Shown here: positions 1-14,491 of the stretch, piece after piece | Numbering within the stretch: the first letter of the stretch is position 1 | Layout: every line of letters begins with the position of its first letter | DNA from: Rhabdophis nuchalis | Lineage: Eukaryota; Chordata; Lepidosauria; Squamata; Natricidae | Assembly (NCBI GenBank): GCA_039707465.1 | Contig: CM077647.1 | Span: 49,493,110-49,557,109, forward strand | Length of the DNA stretch: 64,000 nucleotides | Reading direction: 5' to 3' | Notes under the pieces: generated by a model | Database searches by the model: none | Told to the model about the DNA's origin: nothing | What the model saw: the letters and a program-made list of their open reading frames with translations, nothing else | Translations under genes and position numbers: made by a program

Positions 1-749
1 ATCAAGTGACAGCTGTGGCCAGGAAGGTGTTTTACCAGGTTCGCCTGGTACGCCCCCTATTGGATCGGGATGCCCTTTGCACAGTCACTCATGCCCTCGT
101 GACATCCCGACTGGACTACTGCAATTCTCTCTACATGGGGCTCCCCTTGAGGTGCACCCGAAGACTTCAGCTTGTCCAGAATGCAGCCACGCGAGCAATA
201 ATGGGAACCTCAAGGTTCACCCACATAACACCGCTCTTGCGCGAGCTGCACTGGCTGCCTGTCGTCTTTCGGGTGCGCTTCAAGTTATCATCTTTAAAGC
301 ACTCCATGGCACGGGACCTAGTTATCTGCGGGATCGGATCCTGCCCCATACATCCCTGCGGCCGATTCGCTCCCACAGAAAGGGACTTCTCCGGGTGCCG
401 TCCACCAGGCTATGCCAGCGGGCGATGCCCAGGGGAAGGGCCTTCTCTGTGGCGGGCCTAGCCCTCTGGAACGACCTTCCCCCCGAAATTAGAACAACTA
501 CGGACCTCCGCTCCTTCCGTCAAAAACTGAAAACACACTTTTTCTGCTTGGCCGGCCTAGGTTAGTCTTCCGTCTTTTAATAGGGTTTAGGGGATTTTAG
601 TTAATTTTAAAATTGGGGATTTTAGCGCAAGGATAATGTTTGTTTAATTTGTCTTTTATCTATTTTATTTATGTATATTTATTGGTATTTTTAATTTCCC
701 TGTGCACCGCTCCGAGTCCCTTTGGGGAGAGGATGCGGTCAACAAACAA

Positions 750-750
<1 letters not shown>
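1..750 (+). mobile_element. L2/CR1-clade LINE, 3' end (copy A), cut by window start
   Basis: Matches the C-terminal reverse-transcriptase region and 3' UTR of the near full-length copy at 37-41 kb; the first bases correspond to about 40202 there. The 3' UTR runs from about 565 and ends in the family's terminal hairpin at about 707-740 (inner stem UCCC/GGGA, loop TTTG, outer stem ACCGC/GCGGT), followed by the AAT tail. The element continues to the left of the window. Family assignment is from protein similarity to L2/CR1 reverse transcriptases; the exact Repbase name is not known to me. Confidence 0.9.
2..565 (+). pseudogene. L2 ORF2 C-terminal fragment, frameshifted
   Basis: This is the region downstream of the reverse-transcriptase catalytic core, recognisable by LVTSRLDYCNSLYMGLP, LQLVQNAA, PLLRELHWLPV and ALWNDLPPEIRTTTDLRSFR. 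The reading switches frame near 288-295: where the 37-41 kb copy has extra bases after CGCTTCAAG, about 7 bases are missing here. A second length difference lies near 50-58. No function is expected; this is a dead 3' fragment of a retrotransposon ORF. Confidence 0.85.
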
Positions 751-1894
<1,144 letters not shown>

Positions 1895-1902
1895 TTGTAA
1901 GG

Positions 1903-2037
1903 CAGGGGTCTCCAACCTTTGCAACTTTAAGTCTGAAGGACTTCAGATCCTAGACTTCTCTAGCCAGCAAAGCTGGCTGGAGAAGTCTGGGATCTGAAGT
2001 CCTTCAGACTTAAAGTTGCAAAGGTTGGAGACCCCTG
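1903..2037. mobile_element. Palindromic hAT-type MITE, copy 1 (135 bp)
   Basis: The element is almost one perfect palindrome: the left arm from CAGGGGTCTCCAACCTTTGC is mirrored by the right arm ending in GGAGACCCCTG, with the centre near CCAGCAAAGCTGGCTGG. It is flanked by an exact 8-bp direct repeat TTGTAAGG at 1895-1902 and 2038-2045, the target-duplication size of the hAT superfamily, and its ends start CAGGGG, also hAT-like. No transposase; non-autonomous. A second copy lies at 24008-24142. Confidence 0.9.
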
Positions 2038-2318
2038 TTGTAAGGGACACAATATATATGAAGTAATCATATGCTTTTGAATAAAGTGCCAAAAGTACTT
2101 CATACATGTATAATAAATATACATGTTTTTATCTTGTTCAGACGGCGGTGTCCAAAAACTTGATCCAGGATAGAGTCAAGTTGATATATGGGATATCTAT
2201 GAAAACAGAAGAAGTCCATTTCAGTAAGGAACAAATGTTTCATCCCTCTTTTAAAATCAATTCTAAAAGCATCATCTCTATAATTAGGCCAATTTATTAA
2301 TTAAATTTCTTTATTTAG

Positions 2319-2422
2319 CATAACAGTAGCATTTAGACTTATATACTGCATCATAGTGCTTTACAGCCCTCTCTATGCGGTTTACAGAGTCAGCATAATG
2401 CCCCCAACAATCTGGGTCACCT
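2319..2422 (-). mobile_element. Sauria-type tRNA SINE, 3' portion
   Basis: Read on the minus strand this is the body and 3' end of a squamate Sauria SINE: the module with cagattgttgggggca-like sequence, then the tract about trace of tttacagagagggctgtaaag, ending in the TATATAAGTCTAA(A)TGCTA motif. The tRNA head with boxes A and B is missing. Identification is from memory of the family and fits the other squamate repeats here. Confidence 0.75.
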
Positions 2423-3956
2423 TGAAGCTCTCTCAGTTGTTTTCCTACAGATGTTTCATTACCATACTAGGTAACAGCATCATAAATGAGTGGGGTCTTG
2501 CCCTGATAGTGTTGGTAGGAATGGTCTTGTTTGTTATTCTCCCCCCCCCCCCCACGTTTGAGGTTCCAAATGCTTGAAATCAGACTACAAATGAATATTC
2601 AGTTACAGCTGAATAACTGATAATATAATCATATTTATTATGTTTATTCAGAATGAATCTCACTTAATTCAATCCAACTGGGCTGATTTTCAAGAATGGC
2701 ACCAGAATAGGCCTACACCATAAAAACATTGTTTCTGTATCATGGGTAGTGTGTGGTTCCATTCTCCCTAACTCTGAGATTTCCCCTGGGCTATAGGAAA
2801 AGAAAGTTTTGACACAAAAGGAGCAATATTACCCACCTACTCTTTGATGGAATGAATCAACCAGGCTAGTTCAAGACACATAGTGCACTAGAGCAGCTAT
2901 ATATAGCCAGGTTCATGTGCTTTACTGCACAAAAATTTGTGTAGAACCTTCAGACTCCTTCCAAAAGTTACCACTGAAAAGAGATTTTTAATATGACAGG
3001 AAGATACAAATATTGAATACCTTGGGGGAAAATCTTATTAACTAAACTTAATTAAACTGAATCTCAGTCAACAGTAAGATAGGACTGCCAAAAAATTAAA
3101 TGCAGTTTTAGATTGCATCAATAGAAATACAGTTTCCAGATCATGGGACATAATTAATCCTTCTTCGTGCTGTTAAAGATGCAGCATATTCATTATCATG
3201 GTTCATGTGGAAGTCAACATAGATACAATTGTACTTCTGAAAATTATTCTGCTGTAGATTGTAGTACGTATTGAATTCTCTGTTATTGTAACTTGTGAAA
3301 ATCACTAAATTTCAGTTTATTTTTATTTGAGTTCTAAGTCCATTCTAAGTACTGTGCTCATTCTGGGCACCACACTGAGGGTAATTTCACACTGCAGCTT
3401 AACCTGCTTCTTACACATACTACATTCACAATTTCTTGAGCCAAATTCATAAATCCCAATTTGGATCATAATGAGTTGCAACCAGGCTGGGCTGGGATAA
3501 TGATTACTACAAGATTTGATCAGTCATTTTCCTGCTTCTTGCCTTTCCAATCCATGCAAGGAAGCAACCCAGCTGCTAGCTCTCATGTGAATCAGTCTGC
3601 CTTTCCTTTTAGGGATTACTTGCCTCTTAACAGATCCATGCTTCGCTTTTCATTTGTGTTTACACATAGTTTTCTTTGGCTTTTATAAGTTTGTTAATGG
3701 GTTTCGTTCCCCCCCTCCCATGTTTTCGCATACTGTATTGCTCTCCTGCTACAATAATCAAGCAACAGTAAACAGGTTGTTATTTTGCTCTTATTTCTTA
3801 CTTGGTTCAATAGATATGATGTAGCAAGGAATGGTCACTGATAGTTCACATTCCTAGAAGCAAAGCGTCAACATTTGCTTCCCTCCCCCCTATTTAATCA
3901 TGTTTAAAAGCAAAGTGGGGGTGATAGGGGAGAGATGCTTTGCAGCATTGGCACAC
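2423..3956. other. AT-rich host DNA
   Basis: No gene recognised. Contains a run of 13 C at 2541-2553. Open frames such as 3461-3688 show no family features. Confidence 0.6.
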
Positions 3957-4159
3957 AGAATGCTATTACCTTCCCACCAAAGGTGGTTCCTATTCTCTAC
4001 TTGCATTTTTACATGCTTTTGAATTGCTAGATTGGTAGAAACTGAGATGAGTAATGGGAGCTCACTCTGTTATACAGCGCTAGGGATTCAAACCACTGAA
4101 CTGCTGAGTTTTCTTATTGACAAGCTCAACGTCTTAGACACTGAGCCACTGCATCCCTT
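3957..4159 (-). mobile_element. tRNA-derived SINE, 5' half (same family as 31.1 kb)
   Basis: On the minus strand the sequence starts with a tRNA-like head: box A-like GTGGCTCAGTGTCTAAGACG and, about 45 bases on, box B-like GGTTTGAATCC. It continues with the same body as the longer copy at 31062-31416 (cccattactc...gcatgtaaaaatgcaagtag...) and stops after the accacctttggtggg module. The rest of the SINE is absent. Diverged, so an old insertion. Confidence 0.75.
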
Positions 4160-6589
4160 AGCGACTTAGCAATAACTAATTAATAATTACTTTTAAAATT
4201 TAAAATTATTTTTAAAACTGCAATTGCTGACCAATAGAGAACACAAAGGCTCAACAATCCAGACACAATAGCTGCCCAGAACGTTGACCAGTTGCTGGAG
4301 GAGAGGAAGCATGCTGGGCATTGCAGCCAATCAGAGTTGAGGTTGACATTAGCAGGGAACAAAGCACTGCCGACCATCTACACTGAAGACCTTAAGATGA
4401 CTCAGATCAAAAAAGCAGTCAGGTAGAGGGTGATTTACTGGGAGAGAGAGGAGGTTGGCTCAGCTTCCTTCTGAGTGGCCCACACTGACTATTCGTCTTC
4501 AGTTGTTTGCTTTAGGTCAAGAATAGTCAATAGAATAAGGTGGCAATTATCCCCCCTGACTGCCTTTTGATGCTATCAAATTGCTATGGGGCTGGTCAAA
4601 GTGGAATGGAGAAAGGCCACTAGGCAAGCAGCAATAGCATGGTTGGGATATGGTTAATGCCATGACATGTCTGTTTTTTCAGCAAGGCTAACTGGTTTAA
4701 ATCCTCTACAGAATACTTGATTGTAACAGACATAATAGGAGCATTTCAGCAATAAATCTACTGGTGGCAACCACGCCCCTCTTTAAGGTCTAATAAATGC
4801 CTAAGCATAGGTGATGTTTGTATGCTTGTGTGTGTTTGCAAGCATTACAAATCCAGAGCAAATGACAGTTCTTTAAAAATGATGCTAAACGTGGACTAAT
4901 TAATAAGAAAAATATTGCTGAGGCCTACAAATATACTTCAGAGAATAGTATAACCAATAAATTATTTCAGTTTAAGTGGCTATATAAAATAGAATTGGCT
5001 GGCTAGTGACATTTTTATGGCAGCTTTTAAATGAGACATATGAATATGCTGTGGTCAGTTCAGAGCTAAACATGAAAACAGTGGGACTCTTTGGTCCCTG
5101 GGAGACCTTGCACATTGACCTACCAATTAAACCATGGGGAAACGAGCATCACAAACCCAGAAGCTTAGCAAATTATGCCATCTGGTGGATTTTTCTTGAA
5201 AACCTGTCAGGGACATGCACATTAGCTGCCCTCTTGTGGTTAAATGTTTAACGTCACTTGAGTGAGAGAAACACTTGCTACTGCTGTATATATTACCTGC
5301 TATGAGGCTTGGACAATGTGCCATTGTTTCCTTCATTTATTAAAGTCCATTGATCATTAGAATGATAAAATGTCATTCCCACCATTAAAATAAAAATCCA
5401 TTGCATTCCAGCTTTCAAAATTCCAGAAAGCCACCTTGAAGAGGGGATTATTGTAGCATATGCATCATTGGTCTGGGAGTGTAGGAACTTATTATTTATT
5501 GTCTCAAAGTGTATTTCCAGCTGTATTATTATTATTAGCCTTTTGACAGGATTCCTCTTCTCTCATTTCCTGTATGTATTATTAAAACCTAATAATGCCT
5601 TAAGGCCAAACTGAATAATTCATTATTCATTCAACTAAAAACTGAGAAATTGGCCAAAATGAACTGATAGAGTAGGAAAAAAAGTTAAATGAAACAATTT
5701 TAAATTTCTACAATGTATTTAATACAATGAATTGGTTACTGCAATCTAAGAGATAACAGCAGCAAGGAGAATGATCTATTTCCTTTCTTTTTGTTTAAAA
5801 ATCATTGGTGCCTTTGATCTCATCAACCAATACTTTGGGTTATTTAGTAAGCACCACAAAAATAATGCATTAACACCAAACAATGCCCTTCTCTGTCTCC
5901 TTCCCAATCCCCTAAGGAGGAGAGGGTTTCAAAGAGCTTTTATAAAAAATGGCAATAATTAACCTCTTCCTAGTTTTAAAACTACAGAAGCTGGCTTAGA
6001 ACCAGAATAGGTTAAATTTATATAGAATGCTTTCAAGGTTCCCAAACTGTTTACAATCTCTGGGAAATGGGGATATAGCATTTAGAGCAAAAAGGGGGAA
6101 TAGATGGTGTCATGAAAGAGTAAAATTTTGTATCTCAGGTATAATTCTTGAAGATGCTTCCTTGTTTGAAACTAATATGAAGTAAATCTTTGTTCCTGCT
6201 CTTCGTAAATATAGATCTGATTTTAGGGGACGTTATTCATATGAAGGCTTTCTCCAATAGTCTAGTCCAAGAAGTTCAGTCCAGACCTAGATCCAGACCT
6301 AGATGTTTATAGAACATAAAAAGAAAATGCAGAACTCCAGAAGTTGTTCTTCAACATATGGAATCTAGACAAAGACAGAAAAGTTCAGACACCTTCAGAA
6401 CAATGACCTTAATTTTCAGTTCTTAAAATGACCCATATAATGAAAATGACAGTGCAGATGATGAAAATACCCTATCTCTATTCAGACAATATCCTCTCTC
6501 ATTTTAATTTCTTCAAAACAATTCCTCCTATACAGTATTTTATTTGTAAAGTCTTAGATTTATATTCAACCTTTTCTTCAGATGTCAGG
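4160..6589. other. AT-rich host DNA, nothing recognised
   Basis: No convincing exon, RNA gene or mobile element. The 81-residue frame at 5006-5251 has no recognisable domain. Confidence 0.55.
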
Positions 6590-6725
6590 CATAGCATTCT
6601 TTTCCCATAACACTCTATGAAGCAAGTTGGGTTGAGAGTTGCTGAGCCCAAAGTCACGTAATAAGTTTCTATAGATCAGGGTAGATTTGAACCTAAATCT
6701 CCTTAAACTGCACCAAGAAATATTA
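6590..6725 (-). mobile_element. Degenerate tRNA-SINE-like body
   Basis: Contains the squamate SINE module that reads, on this strand, roughly 'gttgggttgagagttgctgagcccaaagtcac ... gatttgaacctaaatctcc'. The tRNA head is degraded. Identified only by resemblance, hence moderate confidence. Confidence 0.45.
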
Positions 6726-8216
6726 TTCCACATGGAGTTCTTAGTGTTCTATGAAGTTGATTGTTTGCTTGTAGACATCTCATTTTATCACTAGGTGATA
6801 TAATCACTGCTAGTGAATGTGGGGATTATATACAGAAGCTTGCCCAACCAAAGATGGTGGGAGTATTGGTCGTCTCCTTGATAGTTTCATAATTAGAATA
6901 TTGATTTCTGCTTGATTATTGTCTGATGTTAATCCCTGATCTGAATGTCAGCTGTTGAAAGGGATGCATTCTTTTCATTTCCTTTTTAAGTTTCTTATTG
7001 TCTCTTGAACGGTGTATAAAATGTAATCAAAGAACTACCAAGGACTACTATTTCATTTTTAAAAGTTTACTGTCAAACATTCTGCTGTATCAAACTAATT
7101 GTACACTTCACCTATAGCATCCAGCATTCAGGAAACTCTCAAATTTGTACAGGTTGGTAATAATTGTTGATATTCAAGCACATAACCTGTAAAATCAAAA
7201 GCACTATGGAGCAATGAATATTACAAGCCAACAATAGCCCTCTCTTCCATGAATTGATCCAGTCCTGTTTTAATATTATTTAAATTGTTGGCAATTGTCA
7301 TAATTACTGGGAACAAATTTCAGTTTAATTACAGAATTTTTATATTGCAAAACTTGTTACTGTTCTGTTTTGAGCCGATGCCTCTTTATAAAAGTAATAT
7401 ATGATCCTTACCCTTCTATTCCCTTGGATAATGGGGAATCTATTTATACCTGAATTAAAACTTGAGATGTCTATGAATGGCTATTTATAGAAGTGCATTT
7501 TTACTGCAAGAGTGTTTCTATATAGAGCAAAATATAACATTAATGTCTTATTAAGCATAAATAACCCTGTTTATAAAATTAGCTTGCAAGTTAATCTTTG
7601 TTCTACGTTAAATTTATTATATATCCAATCAATCTGATAAGCGTTTCTTACATTTTTTTCCTTACATGTAGATTTAGCTAAGAAGCAGCAATGATATCCT
7701 GTTAAAATACAATGTTTGTACAGCACAGAAGTCCAAAGCACTTTTAGAAGATGACAAAATGGCTCTTTTTGCCAACTATGAATAATTCTGTTTTCCAGCA
7801 CAGAGGAAGACTCATGAAAAGTTCAGGACAAGCCACTCAAAATCTGAATGCATTCTTGGAGATTGACATTTCATTCTGCCCAATGACAGGATTAGTCCCA
7901 GAAGAAGCAATAGTCCTTTTTCTGAGCAGAGAATTAGACTGAGAATGAGTTGAGTTGAAGTGAACTCAAAGCAAGTAATACAAAGAAAAGAAGCAGAAGA
8001 ATCATTAATCTCAAAGTCCTTATCATTTATGTGGTCTGGCCATGAGTGATTCTTTGCATCTCAGCAGCTATCTGATCATGTGGCTGAACCCTACACTTCC
8101 TCTTGTCCCAATGGCTCAATTTTCTCCTTAAGTTTCTGGATTGTGTTATACCATTTTACTGCTCTGAACTATTTGTTGTTCCAATTGGAGGAACTTTATT
8201 GGAAGGATTTGTGCCT
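6726..8216. other. AT-rich host DNA, nothing recognised
   Basis: Only short open frames without family features. Confidence 0.55.
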
Positions 8217-8894
8217 CTATAACCAAGCCAAACATACAGAGCAGATGCTATCACTTGTCAGAACAAGAGCATAAGTGTCAGCACTTCCAGAGGAAGGCAG
8301 GGTGCCAAGAAGACCACCAATTGAGATGGCTGGGCTCAGAAAAGCATTATACAAAGTGGGGGAGATGCTTCTTTGAAATAACAGTTCCGAGGGCCTAGGG
8401 TTTACTAAGCTACGCAGCTGGAAGAGCTTGACCCAGATAAATACCATAATCTGCATATTTTTCTGTCCATTTGGTGCTGTTTGCCAAATCTCCAGCGCAA
8501 CTGGACTAACACAGATACAGAAACTCAGATCTAACAGAGTATGAATATACACCTTCCCATAAGAGAAAATGAAAAACACATGCTCCCTCACCAGTGTTCT
8601 CTTTCTTTTAAGTGGAAAATCCCGCAGATCACAGGACTGGACATTTTCAGCAGTGGTATTTTTGGCAAAGCAACCAAATTTTTCTTTCAGTATTCTCTTA
8701 AGGAGATGGCTTTCTTCAAGATATTGAGCTATTTTTTTAGGGATATTAATCTTCACAAGAGACAATTCAAGAAAGCAGGAAGGAGAGCAATATGTTACAG
8801 ACATTAGAATGGGATAGAAGTCTGTTGCTTGATTCAAATTAGTTGTCATAGTTTTAATAGATGAAAGGGACGGTAATGCATTAGTTAGACACAA
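8217..8894 (-). other. Unassigned 225-residue open frame
   Basis: An uninterrupted ATG-to-stop frame of 225 codons, clearly longer than other frames in the AT-rich half of the window. The product would have hydrophobic stretches (around VFFIFSYGKVYIHTLLDLSF and ALVLTSDSICSVCLAWL) separated by a basic segment (LKRKRTLVREH). I recognise no family, no signal peptide and no splice context, and there is no repeat with which it coincides. It may be chance, a relic of a retrocopy, or part of an exon. Confidence 0.2.
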
Positions 8895-11800
8895 ATTTTA
8901 GAAATGCAAAAAAAGTGAGATTTTCAACAAATGACAAAAGCATGGCAGCCTTTATTCACCATGATGCCTTTCTTTTGCCTTGAGACAATAAGCTTTCCCT
9001 AATTTTTAAGCAGGAAAGTCAACATATAAATTCTGAACAGTTATCTTCTCCACAGATGAAGAGCCCAAGTTGCAAAAAAGTTACTGCAGAGTAAAACATA
9101 CCTCCTTTGGGGAAAAATTAATACTTTGGTATTTATACATTGGAAGATTGACAAAAGTAAAGCTAAACTATATGATGCAAATATGGGAGGCTTTCCTGCA
9201 AATATATTGAAATGAGAGTTGGAAGATGCATATTTTGCATATCATGAGCCTAGTCCTATAACTAATACATGTACTAATACAATACTAATAGAAGAAAATA
9301 TATATAATTCAGACTTGAATGATGAAATCCTTGGTGCTCTCTGACCTTGGTTGTTCATGTGTACACATTTCAGTACCCAACACCATGGTTCTGAAGATGT
9401 TGCTTAGTCAGGCAATGTTACCTTACATCCCTAGTTATAAGAGGTCCATTATGTGGCATTAGAATTATGCTTGAAGATAATATTCTCAGAATGAATTGAA
9501 AATAAGTGATAAAAGTAAGTGTCACCTCATCTTATGAAGGATAAATACTGATTAGTGTGCCAATCCCAGCTACTGGCTACACTTCCCAAGTATCACAACC
9601 GTGAGGATTTTCAAAGTACAAGCACATAGGATGTTATCTTCAGCTTCAGCATCACCCAGCAGATACCATAACCTCAATCCATATTTACTGGCTCCATGAA
9701 AAGCAATACTTGCCACCTTGCTTTTTCCTTTTCCATACGCCACTTAAATTTCTTATAAGCAAAACTCACCACTCACATTGGCTACTGTGGTGAGTGATTG
9801 GAATTCCCTCTCACTGCTACTCATAGGTCATAGCCCTCAGCTGCATTTTTTTTTAAAGTTCATTGACAAAATGCTAACATTAAGAACTTCAAAATTAAAC
9901 CTTTATTGATCCAATATTGCAAAGAGAGGTTTTTTTTAAAAAAAATACCAATGAATGAAATGAACAAGAATTCTGTCATTTTCTCCATGTTCCAACAACA
10001 GAAAAATGGTAAAACTTTGGTATTATTTTTTTAAGTAATTCAGGAACGATTAAGACATATTGGGAACAAAGGCTGGAAAATCATGGTATAGATAGATCAT
10101 CAAATGGCCAGAACAAGAAAAGAGGTTGAAATCCAAATTTAAAAAAAATAAAAATTCAAAATCTTTCAAAAAAAGATTAAGAAAACTTCAATTCCAGTCG
10201 GATTTTATATGGAATGTAAAGACTACCATATGGGAAAGCTCTGGTTCTGATTCAGTATAGTGTTGTTTATAAATAGGTTGCAAAGAGCAAAAACTGCAAA
10301 CTGGATGGTAATATTCAGAATTCTCTAAAGCAGGCAGTGGTGATAACACAAGTTGGGGACACCTACACCCTGATTGAGAGCTATGTTTCTATGCACACTT
10401 CAATGCACACTCTTGCCCTCTACTTGTGATAATAGTTCACAATAGTACAGATTTCTTTTCCCTTCCTTTTCTTTTATTCATCCTAATGTCTACCAATCTT
10501 AAGATTTTCCAAATTCAAACCAGATTAAGTCTTTAATCACAAATTGGCAATAGTTCCTTCCATGGTTCAAGAACTAATTGCAAATGGCATATCATACAAT
10601 GAGTTTGTAAAAGTCACTGTCATCTCTATAGCATGAGGAGGTTGCCAGCTTCGGATTTAATACTGCATTTTCCCTGATCTTTCCATCGCTCCCCTGCCCC
10701 ATTTTCTCTCTAAGTAGAATTCTATCAAACAAATAAAGCTGCAACAGAAGGTTGCGTCAGCCATGAGTATATCTGCAGGTTGTTATAAGTGGGTTTTGTT
10801 GTGACTTATAGAAGATCACAGAAAAAAGGAGCAGAGCCCACAAATAATAAGGATAAGATTTTCTATATATGTTTTGGATCTCTACTTCTGTCTCTGTTCC
10901 CAATGAATAAATATACTTCTTTCAATGCTAATCAGCTTTTTTCAAATTATGAACATACTGGCATTGAAGGTCTCTGGCTTGGCTCTAGCAAACAATTGCC
11001 GTTATTTTGCTTATGGCTGAAGCATAGCGAGACAGAAGCCTGCAAGGGGAAGGTCTATCATTTTGACTGCTTGTGATATCCATATGTACGCAAAAACACT
11101 TGTAATAATAAAAAAATAAGGCCTATTCCAATTCCTTTGAAATAGAGATAAACCATCTATGGAATTTATAAGATTTGGTTCAGAAAGAAAGCCACAGTAA
11201 TTTAACAATTATTTATTCTGCTTACTTCTTATTATTTTGAAAGAAGTTATAGATCATGGACCTTCCTGCATATCCTCCATGTGGATAACCCCATGCATGG
11301 TTTTTTGTTTTTTTTTTTGATTGCCAGTTCAATTGCATATACTCTCAGTTCTCATTGAAGACCAACCTTGGTTCCCTGTAGGAGACACTTGGACTTGGAT
11401 TGCTACCTTTTCACAACTTGTCCAAGAAGAATGGACACGTAACACCCCTTGGTATTATTATGTTAAATCTAACAGTATGGTAGCACCTGTATTAATATTT
11501 TCTGGGTTCTACCAAATGATAACTTGCAGCTATTGGTTGTGATCTACACGCACATGTAGATTTCCTTATTGTGTGCTGTTGCTACTGCTGCCATTATATT
11601 ATTATTGTTATCCTTGGGATGGATGGTGACATTGTTTGGTGGGTGTTGTTCCTTTTTTCAAGAGTGGGGCATTAGGATTTCATTTTAATGAGTGCTGTCA
11701 TGTATACATGTGAGTAACAATTAAGATCATCTTATTTTATAGAAGGGTAGGGCAGCAAGTACAGATGGTACACATGGCTGTCAAACCTCTCCAACATCTG

Positions 11801-12880
11801 TCCACACTGAAAATATTAATAGTGGCTTCCTAGTTGGTTATTATTGCCCATTTCTGCTTTATCCTCTACAGTCACAGTTCATTGTGGGACTTCCTGAAAT
11901 TTAAGACAGGGAATGTGGTTATGTCGCTTCCTGGAAATCCTCCAGATGAAACATCCTTGCCAAATGTTTTCGATTTTTAAAAGTCAAATTGAGTTCCAGA
12001 ACACTATATTTCATGGAAACGTGAGATCTCTTATTTCATGCTTTAGAGGAGTCCACTATAAATCTCTATTGCAGCATAGGCAAAAATTCTTCATTTTCAA
12101 GGTTTTTTTAGTAAACCAATAATCTATCCTGTTTTTTCACTTACCACTGAACTTATATTGGGTTTAATTTTATGTTCCAGAGGAACGTCTGGAGTGGCCC
12201 AAGATAATTCAAATTACAAATAGTTATAAAATCCGTTCAGTTATATAAACCTTCTTTTCTCAGAGTTGCATGGAACCCAGTTTGTATACTGGAGCCACTT
12301 GAACAGAACCCAAACAAAATTCATCACCTACCTTCACTTGGACAAAATTTGAATTTGTTGATTATTGTGATGGATACACTTTTTTGAAATTAGTATTATT
12401 GTTTAAGTAGATAGCAATGAGCAGATAATTTTTCACTAGACATCCTAATAAAGGATGCCTTCAATCAAAAACTGTCCTCGGTAAATTAGGGAAGATATTA
12501 ATTCCTCCATTTGGAAAGAATGGGTTCCCACGTAGTGTTAAGCCATGGCATTTTAATTATAATTTGTCAAACAATTCATAATTAGCTGATGCATAAGATT
12601 AAGCCAAGTACAATGGCTTATAAGTTAAAGTGGCTGAGTTTACACAATTAAAAACAATTAAATCAATGTCAAATAACTACATTATAATTTAGTGTGTTGT
12701 GTGAACAGTCTGTTGTATGTTTGCATCATTTTCCTGAAAGGCATTTATGCCAAAGGGTGACTTTGTGCCTATTAAATAGCAAAATTATCAGATTACCTGA
12801 TTGTAATATTTGCACACAAATTCAGTTCCCATATTGTACAAGCCATGATTTGTTTTAATCAATTTTAATTAATAAACAAG
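8895..12880. other. AT-rich host DNA, nothing recognised
   Basis: No exon, RNA gene or repeat family that I can support. Frames at 10789-11076 and 11321-11542 are short and featureless. Confidence 0.5.
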
Positions 12881-13500
12881 GATAGGATAGAATAGAATAG
12901 AATTGAATTCTTTATTGGCCAAGTGTGATTGGACATACAGTGGTACCTCGGTTCACGAACGCCTCTGTTCACAAACAACTCGGTTCACGAACAGAAAAGT
13001 TCATAAAAATATGCTCCGGTTCACAAACTCCGCTTCGGTTCACGAACAGAAAAGTTCATAAAAATATGGTCCGGTTCACAAACTCCGCTTCTGTTCACGA
13101 ATTCCGCCTCAGTTCACGAACTCCGCCTCGGGTCACAACCAATTTGGTTCGCGAACAGAGTCAGTTCAAGAATTAAAACCAAAAGAAAGATCAGAATGGA
13201 TTAACCAGATTTACATTAAACCCTATGGGAAACTGTGCCTCGGGTCATGACCAATTTGGTTCGCGACCAGAGTCAGTTCAAGAATTAAAACAAAACAAAA
13301 AAAGATCAGAACGGATTAACCAGATTTACATTAAACCCTATGGGAAACTGTGCCTCGGTTCGCGACCAATTCGGTTCGCGACCAGAGTCAGTTCACGAAT
13401 TAAGTTCGTGAACCGAGGTACCACTGTACAAGGGATTAGTCTTTGGTGCATATGCTCTCAGTGTACATAAAAGAAAAAAAAGAAAAAATACATTCAACAA
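12881..13500 (-). mobile_element. CR1-type LINE 3' end with AATAG-type tail, interrupted by a MITE
   Basis: On the minus strand the sequence ends ...ACACTTGGCCAATAAAGAATTC followed by a (CTATT)n/(AATAG)n tail at 12881-12905. This resembles the 3' end of the snake CR1 family known for seeding AATAG-type microsatellites. The body is split: 12906-12937 and 13427-13500 are the two halves, separated by the Tc1/mariner-like MITE, so the LINE fragment is older than the MITE. Confidence 0.65.
12938..13426. mobile_element. Tc1/mariner-type MITE (489 bp) with internal tandem repeats
   Basis: Terminal inverted repeats CAGTGGTACCTCGGTTCACG and its complement end at 12938 and 13426, flanked by TA on both sides (12936-12937, 13427-13428), the signature of Tc1/mariner/pogo insertion. 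No transposase frame. The interior is made of tandem blocks: a roughly 57-bp unit repeated around 12960-13095 and a 111-115 bp unit starting near 13125, 13236 and 13351. It split a CR1 3' end. Confidence 0.88.
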
Positions 13501-14491
<991 letters not shown>

